This document shows, in pieces, positions 9,129 to 17,958 of a stretch of 64,000 bases of DNA. Numbering within the stretch: the stretch's first letter is position 1; every line of letters starts with the position of its first letter. The position numbers were made by a program, and so were the translations under genes. Source of the stretch: Comamonas terrae (GTDB lineage: Bacteria; Pseudomonadota; Gammaproteobacteria; Burkholderiales; Burkholderiaceae_C); assembly GCF_001544075.1 (NCBI RefSeq), contig NZ_BCNT01000013.1:1-64000 (forward strand), in the 5' to 3' direction. The notes below the pieces were generated by a model, which saw only the letters and a program-made list of their open reading frames with translations, did not search any database and was not told where the DNA came from.

Positions 9129-10364
9129 ATGAGCATGAAACCTCTGCGGCCTGCCTGGGGTGCGGCCCTGTTGCTGGCGGGCGCGGCCCAGGCCCAGAGC
9201 TACCTGCCGCCCGAGGCTGCGGTGCGCGCAGCCGTGGAGCAGTCGCCCACGGTGCAGGCCGCCGATGCGGCCCGGCGCGGTGCCCGGGCCCGCGCCGACG
9301 GACTGCGCGCCGGCCCGCATGAAACCGTGGTGCGCGCCATGGGGCAGCGCCGCTGGGTGCGCGATGGAACGGGCCAGCGCTTCGGTGAAGGCCAGATCGC
9401 CATCGAACGCCCGCTGCGCCTGTGGGGCAAGTCCGAAGCCGATGCCGAACTGGCCGACGCCACGCTGGCCACGGGCCGCGTGGCTGCCCAGGACGCCCGG
9501 CACGAGACAGCCCGCCAGCTGCTGGCCCTGTGGTTTGCCGCGCTTCGCGCCGGCCAGGTTCGCCAGGCTGCGCAAGACAATGCGGACGCCGCAACGGAAC
9601 TGGCCCGCATCACCGAGCGCCGCCTGCGCGCCGGCGATGCTGCCAGGCTGGAAGCCGAGCTGGCCACGGCAGAAAAAGCACGCATGCAGGCTGCATTGGC
9701 GTCGGCCGAAGCCGCATGGGCCGCGGCCCTGGCCGAGCTGCAGGCGCGCTTTCCCGGGCTGGGCGCGCCCGCCGATGCCATGCCTCCCCTGCCGCCGCTG
9801 CCTGGGCAGCCGGCCGGTTTGCGCGCGCGCTATGTGGAGCACAGCCACGAATTCCTGCTGGCGCAGGCCGAGGAAGCACTGGCGCTGCGCCAGGCGCGCC
9901 GCACCGACCTGGAGCGCCACCCCGACCCCACGGTCGGCGTGTTTGCCACCAGCGAGCGCGGCGGCGCCGAACGTCTTGCAGGCGTGAGCCTCAGCCTGCC
10001 GCTGGGCTCGGCCCACCGCGAGGCCCAGGCCGCGGCCGCTCTGGCCGATGCCGACGCGGCCCTGTCGCGCCGCCTGGCTGCACAGCGGCAACTGGGGGCC
10101 CAGTTCGACGTGCTCTGGCTGCAATTGACCGGAAGGCGCGCGGCGGCGCTGGCCCAGGAGCAGGCGGTCACGCTGCAGCGCAGCGCCGCCGACCGCGCCC
10201 TGCGCAGCTACCGTGCCGGCGAATCGGGCCTGGGCGAGCTGCTGGCCGTGCGCCGCATGCTGGCCGACGCGCTGCTGGCCGAGCGCCTGGCACGCAGCGA
10301 GGCCCTGGAGAGCGACAGCCGCCTGCGGCTGGACCTGCATGAGCTCTGGGACTTCGACGATTGA
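9129..10364 (+). CDS. Outer-membrane efflux channel, TolC family (CusC/CzcC type)
   Basis: A 411-residue outer-membrane factor that completes the tripartite metal pump. It has a signal peptide (AALLLAGAAQAQS) and two long alpha-helical repeats rich in Ala, Glu and Arg, typical of TolC proteins; the second repeat includes the family-like PLGSAHREAQAAAALADADAALSRR. I placed the start at ATG 9129 (MSMKPLRP) or 9135 so that the signal peptide is N-terminal; the frame opens at 9066 inside a repeat-like spacer. No lipobox cysteine is seen, unlike CusC. It is last in the operon. Confidence 0.88.
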   Translation: MSMKPLRPAWGAALLLAGAAQAQSYLPPEAAVRAAVEQSPTVQAADAARRGARARADGLRAGPHETVVRAMGQRRWVRDGTGQRFGEGQIAIERPLRLWGKSEADAELADATLATGRVAAQDARHETARQLLALWFAALRAGQVRQAAQDNADAATELARITERRLRAGDAARLEAELATAEKARMQAALASAEAAWAAALAELQARFPGLGAPADAMPPLPPLPGQPAGLRARYVEHSHEFLLAQAEEALALRQARRTDLERHPDPTVGVFATSERGGAERLAGVSLSLPLGSAHREAQAAAALADADAALSRRLAAQRQLGAQFDVLWLQLTGRRAAALAQEQAVTLQRSAADRALRSYRAGESGLGELLAVRRMLADALLAERLARSEALESDSRLRLDLHELWDFDD

Positions 10365-10493
10365 TCGCCTCGCAAGCCGCCGAGGCCGCCCTTCGACGGC
10401 GGGCTGCAGCCCCCTATCGCGCCGGCCCGGCTATCCGGCGCGGTAAATGATGGACATCAATATGTTTTTTGCCGAAAGCGAAAAGAATGCATC

Positions 10494-11018
10494 ATGACCC
10501 GTTCAGACACCTATTCCCGCCCGCTGGTGCTGCTGCACTGGCTGGTCTTCGTCGCGGCCGCTCTGGCCGTGGCGGCCATAGAGATCAAGGGCTTTTTCCC
10601 CAAAGGCTCGCCCGAGCGCGCGCAGATGGCCGTCTGGCATGAGAGCTTCGGCCTCGCCGTGCTGCTGCTCATGACGCTGCGCCTGGCGGTGCGCGCCAGT
10701 ACCGGGGTGCCGCCGCTGCCGCCCGGCCCGCGCTGGATGGAGACTTCGGCCCGTGCCATGCACTGGCTGCTTTACCTGCTGATGCTGGCCATGCCGGTGC
10801 TGGGCGTGCTGGCCGTGGCCTGGTCGGGCAAGCCCGTCCCCTTTTTCGGCGCCTCCTGGATGCTGCCGCTGACGGTGGATGCGCCGCTGGGCCGCAGCCT
10901 CAAGAACATCCACGAGGCCGGCGCCAACCTGGTGTTCGCAGCCGTGGGCCTGCATGCGGCGGCCGCGCTGTGGCACCAGTTCGTGCTCAAGGACGGGCTG
11001 CTGCGCCGCATGAGCTGA
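10494..11018 (+). CDS. Cytochrome b561 family protein
   Basis: A 174-residue membrane cytochrome with four predicted helices, the size of E. coli CybB. Candidate haem-ligand histidines are in PLVLLHWLVF, VWHESFGLAVLLL, RAMHWLLYLLMLAMPVLG and FAAVGLHAAAALWHQFV. It should carry two b haems and pass electrons from ubiquinol, possibly to superoxide as shown for the E. coli protein. ATG 10494 follows an AT-rich leader. It is separated from the efflux operon by 129 bases and is probably transcribed alone. Confidence 0.9.
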   Translation: MTRSDTYSRPLVLLHWLVFVAAALAVAAIEIKGFFPKGSPERAQMAVWHESFGLAVLLLMTLRLAVRASTGVPPLPPGPRWMETSARAMHWLLYLLMLAMPVLGVLAVAWSGKPVPFFGASWMLPLTVDAPLGRSLKNIHEAGANLVFAAVGLHAAAALWHQFVLKDGLLRRMS

Positions 11019-11022
11019 CGAT

Positions 11023-11045
11023 AGCGGTCCCCCGCGGGGGCCGCT
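11023..11045. terminator. Inverted repeat between convergent genes
   Basis: A GC-rich stem of 11 pairs (AGCGGTCCCCC / GGGGGCCGCT with one G-U) lies between the cytochrome b561 stop and the exonuclease I stop. There is no U tract, so termination efficiency is uncertain. Confidence 0.55.
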
Positions 11046-11053
11046 CTCCGGGC

Positions 11054-12496
11054 TCAATCCGCTTCCGGCAGCATGGCGTCGGCATAGTCGTAGAGATCGC
11101 CCAGGATCTCCTCGCCGCGCTCGTCCGCGGTTTCCGACAGCGCATCGATCATGGCGAACATCTGCTCGGCCGTGCGCGCGCCGCCCCGCCCTTCGATCAG
11201 GCAGGCCGCGCGGTGCTGCTCCCAGCGCCGCTGCTCCGCCGCGGTCAGCGTGGCCGGGAAGTTGCGCGCGCGGTAGCGCCAGACCAGCTCCGTCAGGCGC
11301 GCATCATCAAAACCGGTCTTGTCCAGCGCCAGCTCCTGTGGCGAGAGACGCTTGATGCGCTCCAGACGGCGGCGGTCCTCGTTGCCTACAAAGCCGCCAT
11401 ACAGATCCTGGTCGGCGTCCAGCGGCTCACCCGCCTCGCGCGTGAAGACGGCCTTCCATTGCGCACTCATGTCGGGCAGGTCGCGGGCCACCGCCGCATG
11501 CTGCATTGCCAGTTCCATGTCCACGCCCCATTTTTCGGCCATGGCCGGGCTCAGCGTCTTGAGGCTGCCGACCACCATGGGCGACTTGTTGATGTGGATG
11601 CTCTTGATTGGCAGACGGCTCACGCCTTCGGGCAGCTCGGCCTGGCGCGTGAACAGGCGCAGACGCAAATCCTCGATACCGATGCCGGCCAGTTCGCCGG
11701 GGTGCTGCGACAGGTCCCAGCAGATGATCTCGTTCTTGTTGACCGGGTGCGTGGCCAGGGGCCACATCACGGCCAGGCAGCCGCGCGCGGGGCTGATCAT
11801 GCCGGTCACATGCAGGAAGGGGCGTGCATGCTCCTGCGTGGCGGGCAGGCCCATTTCCTGCAGCACGCGGTCCTTCTTGTGCAGCGCAAAGGCAAAGTCG
11901 AACAGCCGCGGCTGCCTTTGCCGGATCAGGCGTGCCAGCGCAATCGTGGCGCGCACGTCGGACAGTGCATCGTGGGCCTGCTCGTGCAGCAGGCCGTTGG
12001 CACGCGCCAGGTCCTCGAGCCTGAAGCTCACGCTGCCATCTTCCTTGGTCGGCCATGCAATGCCTTCGGGGCGCAGCGCATAGACCATGCGCACCACGTC
12101 CAGCAGGTCCCAGCGGCCGCAGCCGTTCTGCCATTCGCGCGCATAGGGGTCGGTGAGATTGCGCCAGAACATGAAGCGCGTGATCTCGTCGTCGAAGCGT
12201 ATGGTGTTGTAGCCCACGCCCACGGTGCCGGCCTGGGCGAGTTCGGCCTCGATGCGGGCCGAAAACTCGGCCTCGGTCACGCCTTCCTCCAGCGCGCGCT
12301 GGGGCGTGATGCCCGTGATCAGGCAGGACTGCGGATCGGGCAGATAGTCGTTGGCCGGCTGGCAGTACCACATGACGGGCTCGCCGATTTCGTTGAGCTC
12401 GGCATCCGTGCGGATGCCGGCGAACTGCGCGGGCCGGTCGTAGCGCGGCTGGGCGCCAAAGGTTTCGTAGTCGTGCCAGAAAAAGGTATGAGCCAT
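11054..12496 (-). CDS. sbcB: Exodeoxyribonuclease I
   Basis: A 480-residue DEDDh 3'-5' exonuclease for single-stranded DNA, used in recombination and mismatch repair. The catalytic residues are visible: Asp and Glu in HDYETFG at the N-terminus, Asp in GYNTIRFDDEITR, and His and Asp in QAHDALSDVRATI. C-terminal ExoI-type SH3-like and helical domains follow. Length matches E. coli ExoI (475). It is convergent with cytochrome b561. Confidence 0.95.
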   Translation of the reverse strand: MAHTFFWHDYETFGAQPRYDRPAQFAGIRTDAELNEIGEPVMWYCQPANDYLPDPQSCLITGITPQRALEEGVTEAEFSARIEAELAQAGTVGVGYNTIRFDDEITRFMFWRNLTDPYAREWQNGCGRWDLLDVVRMVYALRPEGIAWPTKEDGSVSFRLEDLARANGLLHEQAHDALSDVRATIALARLIRQRQPRLFDFAFALHKKDRVLQEMGLPATQEHARPFLHVTGMISPARGCLAVMWPLATHPVNKNEIICWDLSQHPGELAGIGIEDLRLRLFTRQAELPEGVSRLPIKSIHINKSPMVVGSLKTLSPAMAEKWGVDMELAMQHAAVARDLPDMSAQWKAVFTREAGEPLDADQDLYGGFVGNEDRRRLERIKRLSPQELALDKTGFDDARLTELVWRYRARNFPATLTAAEQRRWEQHRAACLIEGRGGARTAEQMFAMIDALSETADERGEEILGDLYDYADAMLPEAD

Positions 12497-12555
12497 GGGC
12501 CCGAAGTATGCCCGCGAACCGGATGCCCGCAGAGATTGCGAGGCACCCGGACTGT

Positions 12556-12657
12556 CAAAACCAGGAGCTGCCGGCGCCTGTCAACAGGCAATTCCAGCCT
12601 TTATCGATTCGAAATTCTTTAACTGATGCGCGCCAGCAGCTCATCAATCAATAGCAA
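12556..12657 (+). repeat. Dispersed hairpin repeat, 102-base copy
   Basis: The left arm GGAGCTGCCGGCGCCTG (from 12564) is preceded by AAAACC, and the right arm GCGCGCCAGCAGCT is followed by CATCAATCAATAGCAA. The same tail ends the copies at 26.0 and 39.5 kb. It fills the gap between the leftward exonuclease and sirtuin genes. Confidence 0.7.
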
Positions 12658-12672
12658 CCCGGAGCAGCAGCC

Positions 12673-13530
12673 TCAGGCCGCCTGCGCCAGCTCCATCAGG
12701 GCCTGGCCGACTTCGCCGGCATGCTTGAAGTCCAGCAGCGCATCGGCGCGCGTGCGGCCCTGGTTGACGGCCACCAGGCTCTTGCCCTGCTCGGCCGCGG
12801 CCAGGGCGAAGCGATAGCCCGAATACACCATGAGCGAGGAACCCGCGATCAGCACGCCGTCGCAGCGCGCCACCGCCTCCAGGCCCGCCTGCACGCGCTC
12901 GCGCGGCACGCTTTCGCCGAAGAACACCACATCGGGCTTGAGCAGGCCGGTGCCGCAATGCGGGCAGGCCGGCACGTCGAAGCCGCTGAAATCCCGGTGC
13001 TCGAGATCTGCATCGCCGTCGGGCGCGGGCGCCGCATACAGGCGTGCCCATTGCGGATTGCGCTCCAGCAGGCGCTGCTGCAGGTCGGCGCGCGCATGGC
13101 GCCGGCCGCAGTTCATGCAGCGCACGATATCGATGCGGCCGTGCAGGTCCAGCGTCTGCCGGTTGCCGGCCGCGCTGTGCAGGCCGTCCACGTTCTGGGT
13201 GAGCAGCAGCTCCAGTCGGCCCTTTTGCTCCAGCACGGCCAGCGCCTTGTGGGCCGTGCCCGGCCGGGCCTGGCCCATGACGCGCCAGCCCAGCATGCTG
13301 CGCGCCCAGTAGCGCCTTCTCACCTGTTCGTCGCCCATGAAGGCCTGGAAGGTCACGGGCTGGGGCCGCTTCCAGGCGCCCTGCTCGTCGCGGTAGTCGG
13401 GGATGCCGACTTCGGTGCTGCAGCCCGCGCCGGTGACCACCAGCAGCCGCTTGCGCGTCAGGCCCCAGTCCAGCCAGCGCTGGCGGGTGTCGGTCGAGGC
13501 ATCGGTCATTGTGGTCTCCACGGAAGTCAT
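12673..13530 (-). CDS. NAD-dependent protein deacetylase, Sir2 family (first of two)
   Basis: A 285-residue sirtuin that removes acyl groups from lysine using NAD. Motifs in order: GAGCSTEVGIPDYRD for NAD binding, TQNVDGLH, the catalytic His in LDLHGRI, a four-Cys zinc site (CMNCGRRH with CPHCG), and FFGESVP. The sequence GIPDYRDEQGAWKR differs from the CobB type at 26 kb. It looks like the class II group of mitochondrial SIRT4-like enzymes. It starts 14 bases after the cardiolipin synthase stop, so both are probably one transcript. ATG 13509 is an alternative start with GGAG ahead of it. Confidence 0.9.
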   Translation of the reverse strand: MTSVETTMTDASTDTRQRWLDWGLTRKRLLVVTGAGCSTEVGIPDYRDEQGAWKRPQPVTFQAFMGDEQVRRRYWARSMLGWRVMGQARPGTAHKALAVLEQKGRLELLLTQNVDGLHSAAGNRQTLDLHGRIDIVRCMNCGRRHARADLQQRLLERNPQWARLYAAPAPDGDADLEHRDFSGFDVPACPHCGTGLLKPDVVFFGESVPRERVQAGLEAVARCDGVLIAGSSLMVYSGYRFALAAAEQGKSLVAVNQGRTRADALLDFKHAGEVGQALMELAQAA

Positions 13531-13544
13531 GGCCTGGGGTTCCT

Positions 13545-15005
13545 TCAGAGCAGCGGCGAGCACAGCCGTGCGGCCGAGCTGAACAGCCGCCGGCCCAGTC
13601 CTCTTTCGCTCTTGTACGAGACCGGATGGGACTGGCGCAGATCGGCGATGAACTGCTGGGCCAGATGCCGGTTGAGCTCGGGGCCGTAGCCGATCACGCA
13701 GACCTCGAAATTGAGGAAGAAGCTGCGGTAGTCGAAATTGGCCGTGCCGATGATGGCGATGTTCTCGTCCACCAGCAGGGTCTTGGAGTGCAGCATGCGC
13801 GCCTCGTATTCGTAGACGCGCACGCCGCTGCGGATCAGCTCGTCGAAATAGGAGCGCGCAGCGCCCGTCACCAGGGCCGAATCGGACTTCCTGGGCACGA
13901 GGATCTGCACATCCACGCCGCGCAGCGAGGCATTGGTGAGCGCGGCCAGGCCGGCCTCGGTGGGCACGAAGTACGGCGTGGTCAGCCAGATCCGCTGCTC
14001 GGCCGCATTGATGGCCGCCAGATGGGCGCGGTAGATGGCATGCAGCCCGCTGTCCGGGCCCGAGGTGATGACCTGCATGGGGATGTCGCCGTCGGGCATG
14101 TCGGGCAGCAGCGCATCCACCTCCACGTCGGTCGCCAGCTGGGCCGGCGCCTTTTCCAGCGCATAAGCCCAGTCCTCCATGAACACGGTCTGCAGCCAGT
14201 TCACGATCGGGCCTTCCACATGCAGGTGCACGTCGTGGTAGGCATCGCTGCGGATGCGCTCGTTTTCCTCGTCGGTGACGTTGACGCCGCCCGTGAAGCC
14301 CACCAGCCCGTCGCAGACCAGGATCTTGCGGTGGGTGCGGAAATTGATCACCGGCCGCAGGCGCCGGCCTATCCGGGTGTCGTGAAAGCGCGCCACCTGG
14401 GCCCCGGCGTCGAGCAGCGGCTGCAGGAACTTGCGCCCCAGCTTCTTGGAGCCCAGCGCGTCGATCAGCAGCCGCACCGCCACGCCGGCGCGCGCCTTTT
14501 CCACCAGCAGGTCGCGCAGCGCCGTGCCGGTCCGGTCCGGTTCGTAGATGTAGTACTCCAGATGCACATGGTGGCGCGCGGCCCGCACGGCCTCGGCAAT
14601 GGCATCGAAGGTGGCCGAGCCGCCCGTCAGCAGCCGCATGCGGGTGGCGCTGCTGACCGGGAAATCGCTGGTGGCGGCCACCAGCCGCGCCACCTGGTGC
14701 AGGCGCAGGTCCCCCTCGGGCATGCGATCGCGCAGCCTCTGCATGCTGGCACGCACCTTGGAGCGCTTGCGCGAGCGCAGCCGCTTGATGCGCTGGCGTT
14801 TCAGGCGCTGTGGCCCGAAGAAGTAATAGATCGCCAAGCCCAGGCCGGGCAGCGCCGCCATGGACAGCAGCCAGCTCAGCGTGGCCACCGGGGCGCTGCG
14901 CTGCAGCAGAATCCAGACGCTGACCACCACCACATACAGCGACCAGCCAATGGACAGCCACCACTTCACACCTTCGTGGCTGATCTGGGAAGCTATCCAG
15001 TCCAA
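13545..15005 (-). CDS. cls: Cardiolipin synthase (phospholipase D superfamily)
   Basis: A 486-residue inner-membrane enzyme making cardiolipin from phosphatidylglycerol. Two N-terminal membrane helices (WWLSIGWSLYVVVVSVWILL and LSWLLSMAALPGLGLAIYYF) are followed by two HKD motifs: HRKILVCDGLVGFTGGVN and HSKTLLVDENIAIIGTANFD. The likely start is TTG 15005. It has a clear AAGGAG seven bases upstream and gives exactly the length of E. coli ClsA; the next upstream ATGs lie in sequence with no homology. The downstream sirtuin follows after 14 bases. Confidence 0.92.
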   Translation of the reverse strand: MDWIASQISHEGVKWWLSIGWSLYVVVVSVWILLQRSAPVATLSWLLSMAALPGLGLAIYYFFGPQRLKRQRIKRLRSRKRSKVRASMQRLRDRMPEGDLRLHQVARLVAATSDFPVSSATRMRLLTGGSATFDAIAEAVRAARHHVHLEYYIYEPDRTGTALRDLLVEKARAGVAVRLLIDALGSKKLGRKFLQPLLDAGAQVARFHDTRIGRRLRPVINFRTHRKILVCDGLVGFTGGVNVTDEENERIRSDAYHDVHLHVEGPIVNWLQTVFMEDWAYALEKAPAQLATDVEVDALLPDMPDGDIPMQVITSGPDSGLHAIYRAHLAAINAAEQRIWLTTPYFVPTEAGLAALTNASLRGVDVQILVPRKSDSALVTGAARSYFDELIRSGVRVYEYEARMLHSKTLLVDENIAIIGTANFDYRSFFLNFEVCVIGYGPELNRHLAQQFIADLRQSHPVSYKSERGLGRRLFSSAARLCSPLL

Positions 15006-15241
15006 TTCGAAACTCCTTGAAATCCTGTGCCGCCACGGTGCGGCGCAAGCGCCTGTGCCCTGACCGGCCCCGGCCTGCACCTGCACAAGCCGGCTGCACC
15101 AGAGCACCGGATTATTGTCCTGCCGGCGCACCGCCTGTGCAGCCTCGGCATGGATACCGGGCCACAGCCTGCATTGCGGGCTTGACGGCCGCATGAAGCA
15201 GGTGCAGCGTATCGGCAACGCACAGCACCAAAAAGATACTG

Positions 15242-15273
15242 AATATACTCATTTTTCAAATAAAGCGTATATT
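15242..15273 (+). promoter_or_regulatory. Candidate HipB operator/promoter
   Basis: An AT-rich island upstream of the hipB-like gene carries the inverted repeat AATATAC (15242-15248) and GTATATT (15267-15273), separated by 18 bases. The left arm overlaps TATACT, a good -10 box. Autorepression by the antitoxin through this repeat is the natural reading. It is inference from position and symmetry. Confidence 0.55.
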
Positions 15274-15280
15274 AAGCATC

Positions 15281-15577
15281 ATGACTTCCGATCTTATCCA
15301 AACCCTGGCCTTGGCGCGCAAGGCCGCCCAGATCACCCAGGCCGAGCTGGCCGAGCGCGCCGGCCTGTCGCGCATGGCCGTGCAGCGCACCGAAACCGGC
15401 GATGTGGATCCGCGCTTTTCCACGCTGCAGGAGATGGCGCGCGTGCTCGACATGGACCTGATCGCCGTGCCCTCGGCCCTGCGCGCGCAGCTGCAGGCCT
15501 TCATACAGTCGGGCGGCAAGTTCCTGGCGCAGCCGCAGGGGGCGGATGCGCCGCCTTCGATCGTCGACAGGCTCTAA
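15281..15577 (+). CDS. HipB-like antitoxin, XRE-family DNA-binding protein
   Basis: A 98-residue helix-turn-helix protein. The XRE domain spans about residues 5-65 (LALARKAAQITQAELAERAG, LSRMAVQRTETGDVDPRFST, LQEMARVLDMDLIAVP), and a short C-terminal tail could reach the toxin. It lies 27 bases before a HipA-like kinase gene in the same direction, the usual order of hipBA modules. It should bind the repeat just upstream and neutralise the kinase. Confidence 0.88.
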   Translation: MTSDLIQTLALARKAAQITQAELAERAGLSRMAVQRTETGDVDPRFSTLQEMARVLDMDLIAVPSALRAQLQAFIQSGGKFLAQPQGADAPPSIVDRL

Positions 15578-15604
15578 GCCCTGCACCCGGCCACAACCGC
15601 CGCC

Positions 15605-16927
15605 ATGAGCACCGCCATCCGCTATCTGCGCCTGTACATGCACCGCCCCGCGGCCCAGGGTGGCGGTCGGCGCGGCATCGGCTACCTGTCCCAGTACGGC
15701 GACATATTGCGCATCTCGTTCGACGAGGACTACATAGCGGACAGCGCGCGCCCCACGCTCTCGCTGAGCTATACGGGCGAGACCGAGGCGGCGACGCGGC
15801 AGATCCTGGCTTCGGCGCGCGATGCGCGTCTGGTGCGCACCGACGGCCGCTGGCCCGTGTATTTCCAGAACCTGCTGCCCGAAGGCCATAACCGCGAACG
15901 GCTTGCGGCCGAACGCGGCTGCGCGCCCGACGACGAGTTCGAGCTGCTGGCCGCCGCCGGCCACGACCTGATGGGCGCACTGGAAGTGGAGCCCGTGCCG
16001 CCGCAGGCCGGCGTGCCGGACACCGTGCGCCACTGGCACACCACGCAGGGGCTGGACGTGCTGGAGCCGGGTTTTGTGGAATTCCCCGTGGCCGATGCGG
16101 CCTCGCTGCCCGGCGTGGTCACCAAGTTCAGCGCCGTGCACAACGGCCGGCGCTACACCATTCACCGCCATGGGCAGGCGGGCAGCACCATCCTCAAGCT
16201 GCCCACCAGCCGCCATCCCGATCTGGTGGAAAACGAATACATGGGCTACCAGCTGTGCCAGGCCCTGGGGCTGCGCTGCTCCCAGGCCAGCATCGTGGGC
16301 CGCGCCGAGGCCGAGCTGCCCGAACAGGTGCCGTTCGACACCATCCTGGCCGTGGCGCGCTTCGACCACCTGCCGGGCGGCGAGCGCATCCACATGGAAG
16401 AGTTCAACCAGGTGCTGGGCTATGCGCCTCGCCAGAAGTACGGCCAGCACCATGGCGCCGATCCGCTGCGCGACTGGGCCGTCATGCTGCGCGTGCTCAA
16501 CCGGCTCAGCCCCGAGCCCGTGCAGGACACGCGCGAATTCCTGGCGCGCATGCTGGCCTTCATGCTCATGGGCAATACCGATGCCCACCTGAAGAACTGG
16601 GCTCTGGTCTACCCGGACGGGCGCCATCCGCGGCTGGCACCGCTGTACGACCCGGTCTGCGTGGCAGCCTTCTTCGCCGATGCGCCACCCGGCCAGTACG
16701 CGGTCAACCGCGCCATCGACGAGAGGCTGCGCCGCCTGGACTGGGACGGGCTGCGCGCCCTCATGCAGGCCGGCGGGCTGCTGCGCATTCCGCGCCACAT
16801 CAGCCTGCTCAAGGATTCGCTGCTGCAGGCCCGGGCGCTGTGGCCGGCATTGCTCAAGGACGCACCGGCCAACATGGCTGCCGCCGTCAGCGAGCGCCTG
16901 CAGGGCGGCATGGCGCTGACGCGCTAG
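15605..16927 (+). CDS. HipA-like serine/threonine kinase toxin
   Basis: A 440-residue HipA-fold kinase, the full length of the family. Visible parts are the N-terminal subdomain with YFQNLLPEGHNRERLA, the ATP-lysine segment STILKLPTSRHPDLVENEYM, the catalytic loop LMGNTDAHLKNWALV, and the metal-binding segment APLYDPV. E. coli HipA phosphorylates glutamyl-tRNA synthetase and stops translation; the target here is unknown. The loop usually written PGxQxKxS reads PGVVTKFSAVH, so the Gln of many relatives is missing. It is likely co-transcribed with the antitoxin. Confidence 0.88.
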   Translation: MSTAIRYLRLYMHRPAAQGGGRRGIGYLSQYGDILRISFDEDYIADSARPTLSLSYTGETEAATRQILASARDARLVRTDGRWPVYFQNLLPEGHNRERLAAERGCAPDDEFELLAAAGHDLMGALEVEPVPPQAGVPDTVRHWHTTQGLDVLEPGFVEFPVADAASLPGVVTKFSAVHNGRRYTIHRHGQAGSTILKLPTSRHPDLVENEYMGYQLCQALGLRCSQASIVGRAEAELPEQVPFDTILAVARFDHLPGGERIHMEEFNQVLGYAPRQKYGQHHGADPLRDWAVMLRVLNRLSPEPVQDTREFLARMLAFMLMGNTDAHLKNWALVYPDGRHPRLAPLYDPVCVAAFFADAPPGQYAVNRAIDERLRRLDWDGLRALMQAGGLLRIPRHISLLKDSLLQARALWPALLKDAPANMAAAVSERLQGGMALTR

Positions 16928-16929
16928 CG

Positions 16930-16958
16930 CCGCCGCAGGGCCATGCCGGGTGCGGCGG
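16930..16958. terminator. Inverted repeat between hipA-like and FAH genes
   Basis: Eight-base perfect arms CCGCCGCA (16930-16937) and TGCGGCGG (16951-16958) lie just past the hipA-like stop, between convergent genes. There is no U run, so its role as terminator is uncertain. Confidence 0.4.
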
Positions 16959-17060
16959 ACACCGCCGGGCCCGTCGAAGGCTTGCGGTTGTGGCAAAGCG
17001 CGAACCCGCAGCCAGTACCGGCCATACGGCAAGGCTTTGCAGCGACGCCGAAGATGGCCA

Positions 17061-17909
17061 TCAGTGGCCCGAAGCTTCGCAGACCAGGCGCTGCTCGCCC
17101 AGTCCGTCGGCACCCAGGCGCATCACGTCGCCAGGCTTGAGGAACACCGGGGGCTTTTGCCCCAGGCCGACGCCCGCCGGCGTGCCGGTCAGCACCACGT
17201 CGCCGGGCTCCAGCGTCATGAACTGGCTGATGTACGAGATCAGCGCGGGCAGTCTGAAGATGAAGTTGGCCGTGTTGCCGTCCTGCATGCGCTTGCCGTT
17301 GACTTCCAGCCACAGGCCGATGCGGTGGGGATCTGCGATCTCGTCGGCCGTCACCAGCCAGGGGCCCAGCGGCGCGAACGTGTCATGGCTCTTGCCCTTG
17401 GTCCACGTGCCACCGCGCTCCAGCTGCCAGCTGCGCTCGGACACATCGTTGGCCAGCACGTAGCCTGCCACATGCGACAGGGCCTGCGCCTCGGTCACGC
17501 GCCGCGCGCGGCTGCCGATGACCACGCCCAGCTCCACCTCCCAGTCGACCTTGTCCGCGCCCGGCACCAACTGCACCGGATCGCCAGGCCCGCTGATGGC
17601 CGTCACGGCCTTCATGAACAGCACGGGCTCGGCCGGCGCGGGCAGCCCGGCCTCGGCCGCATGGTCCGCGTAGTTGAGGCCGGCGCAGACCAGCTTGCCC
17701 ACCTGCGCCACGGGGCAGCCCAGGCGCGGCGCGCCCTCGACCCTGGGCAGGCGGCTCCAGTCCGCATGCCGGATGCGCTCCAGCGCATCCGGACCCAGCT
17801 GTCCCGGGCCCCAGTCGGGCACCAGGGACGATGCGTCACGCAGCACGCCCTCGGCGTCCAGCAGCCCCGGGCGCTCCGCACCCGCGCTGCCATAGCGAAG
17901 CAGTTTCAC
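17061..17909 (-). CDS. Fumarylacetoacetate hydrolase family protein
   Basis: A 282-residue member of the FAH fold, which contains C-C bond hydrolases, decarboxylases and isomerases acting on oxo-acids. Signatures are KLVCAGLNYADHAAEAG, the metal-ligand part VDWEVELGVVIG, AGYVLANDVSERSWQ, and LEPGDVVLTGTPAGVG. It follows the racemase-fold gene at 17959-18690 by 49 bases, so both should be one transcript read leftward from the shared GntR-operator region. The substrate is unknown; an oxo-acid or enol product of the pathway is likely. Confidence 0.88.
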   Translation of the reverse strand: MKLLRYGSAGAERPGLLDAEGVLRDASSLVPDWGPGQLGPDALERIRHADWSRLPRVEGAPRLGCPVAQVGKLVCAGLNYADHAAEAGLPAPAEPVLFMKAVTAISGPGDPVQLVPGADKVDWEVELGVVIGSRARRVTEAQALSHVAGYVLANDVSERSWQLERGGTWTKGKSHDTFAPLGPWLVTADEIADPHRIGLWLEVNGKRMQDGNTANFIFRLPALISYISQFMTLEPGDVVLTGTPAGVGLGQKPPVFLKPGDVMRLGADGLGEQRLVCEASGH

Positions 17910-17958
17910 GATGGTTGTCTCCTCTGGAATCGTTCAGGTTCGATATCGAAGCCCCGCA

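Noticed and set aside
15340-15580. The hipB/hipA pair as an ordinary metabolic regulator plus kinase
   Set aside because: Gene order, spacing, XRE fold and the NTDAHLKN loop together fit a HipBA module better.
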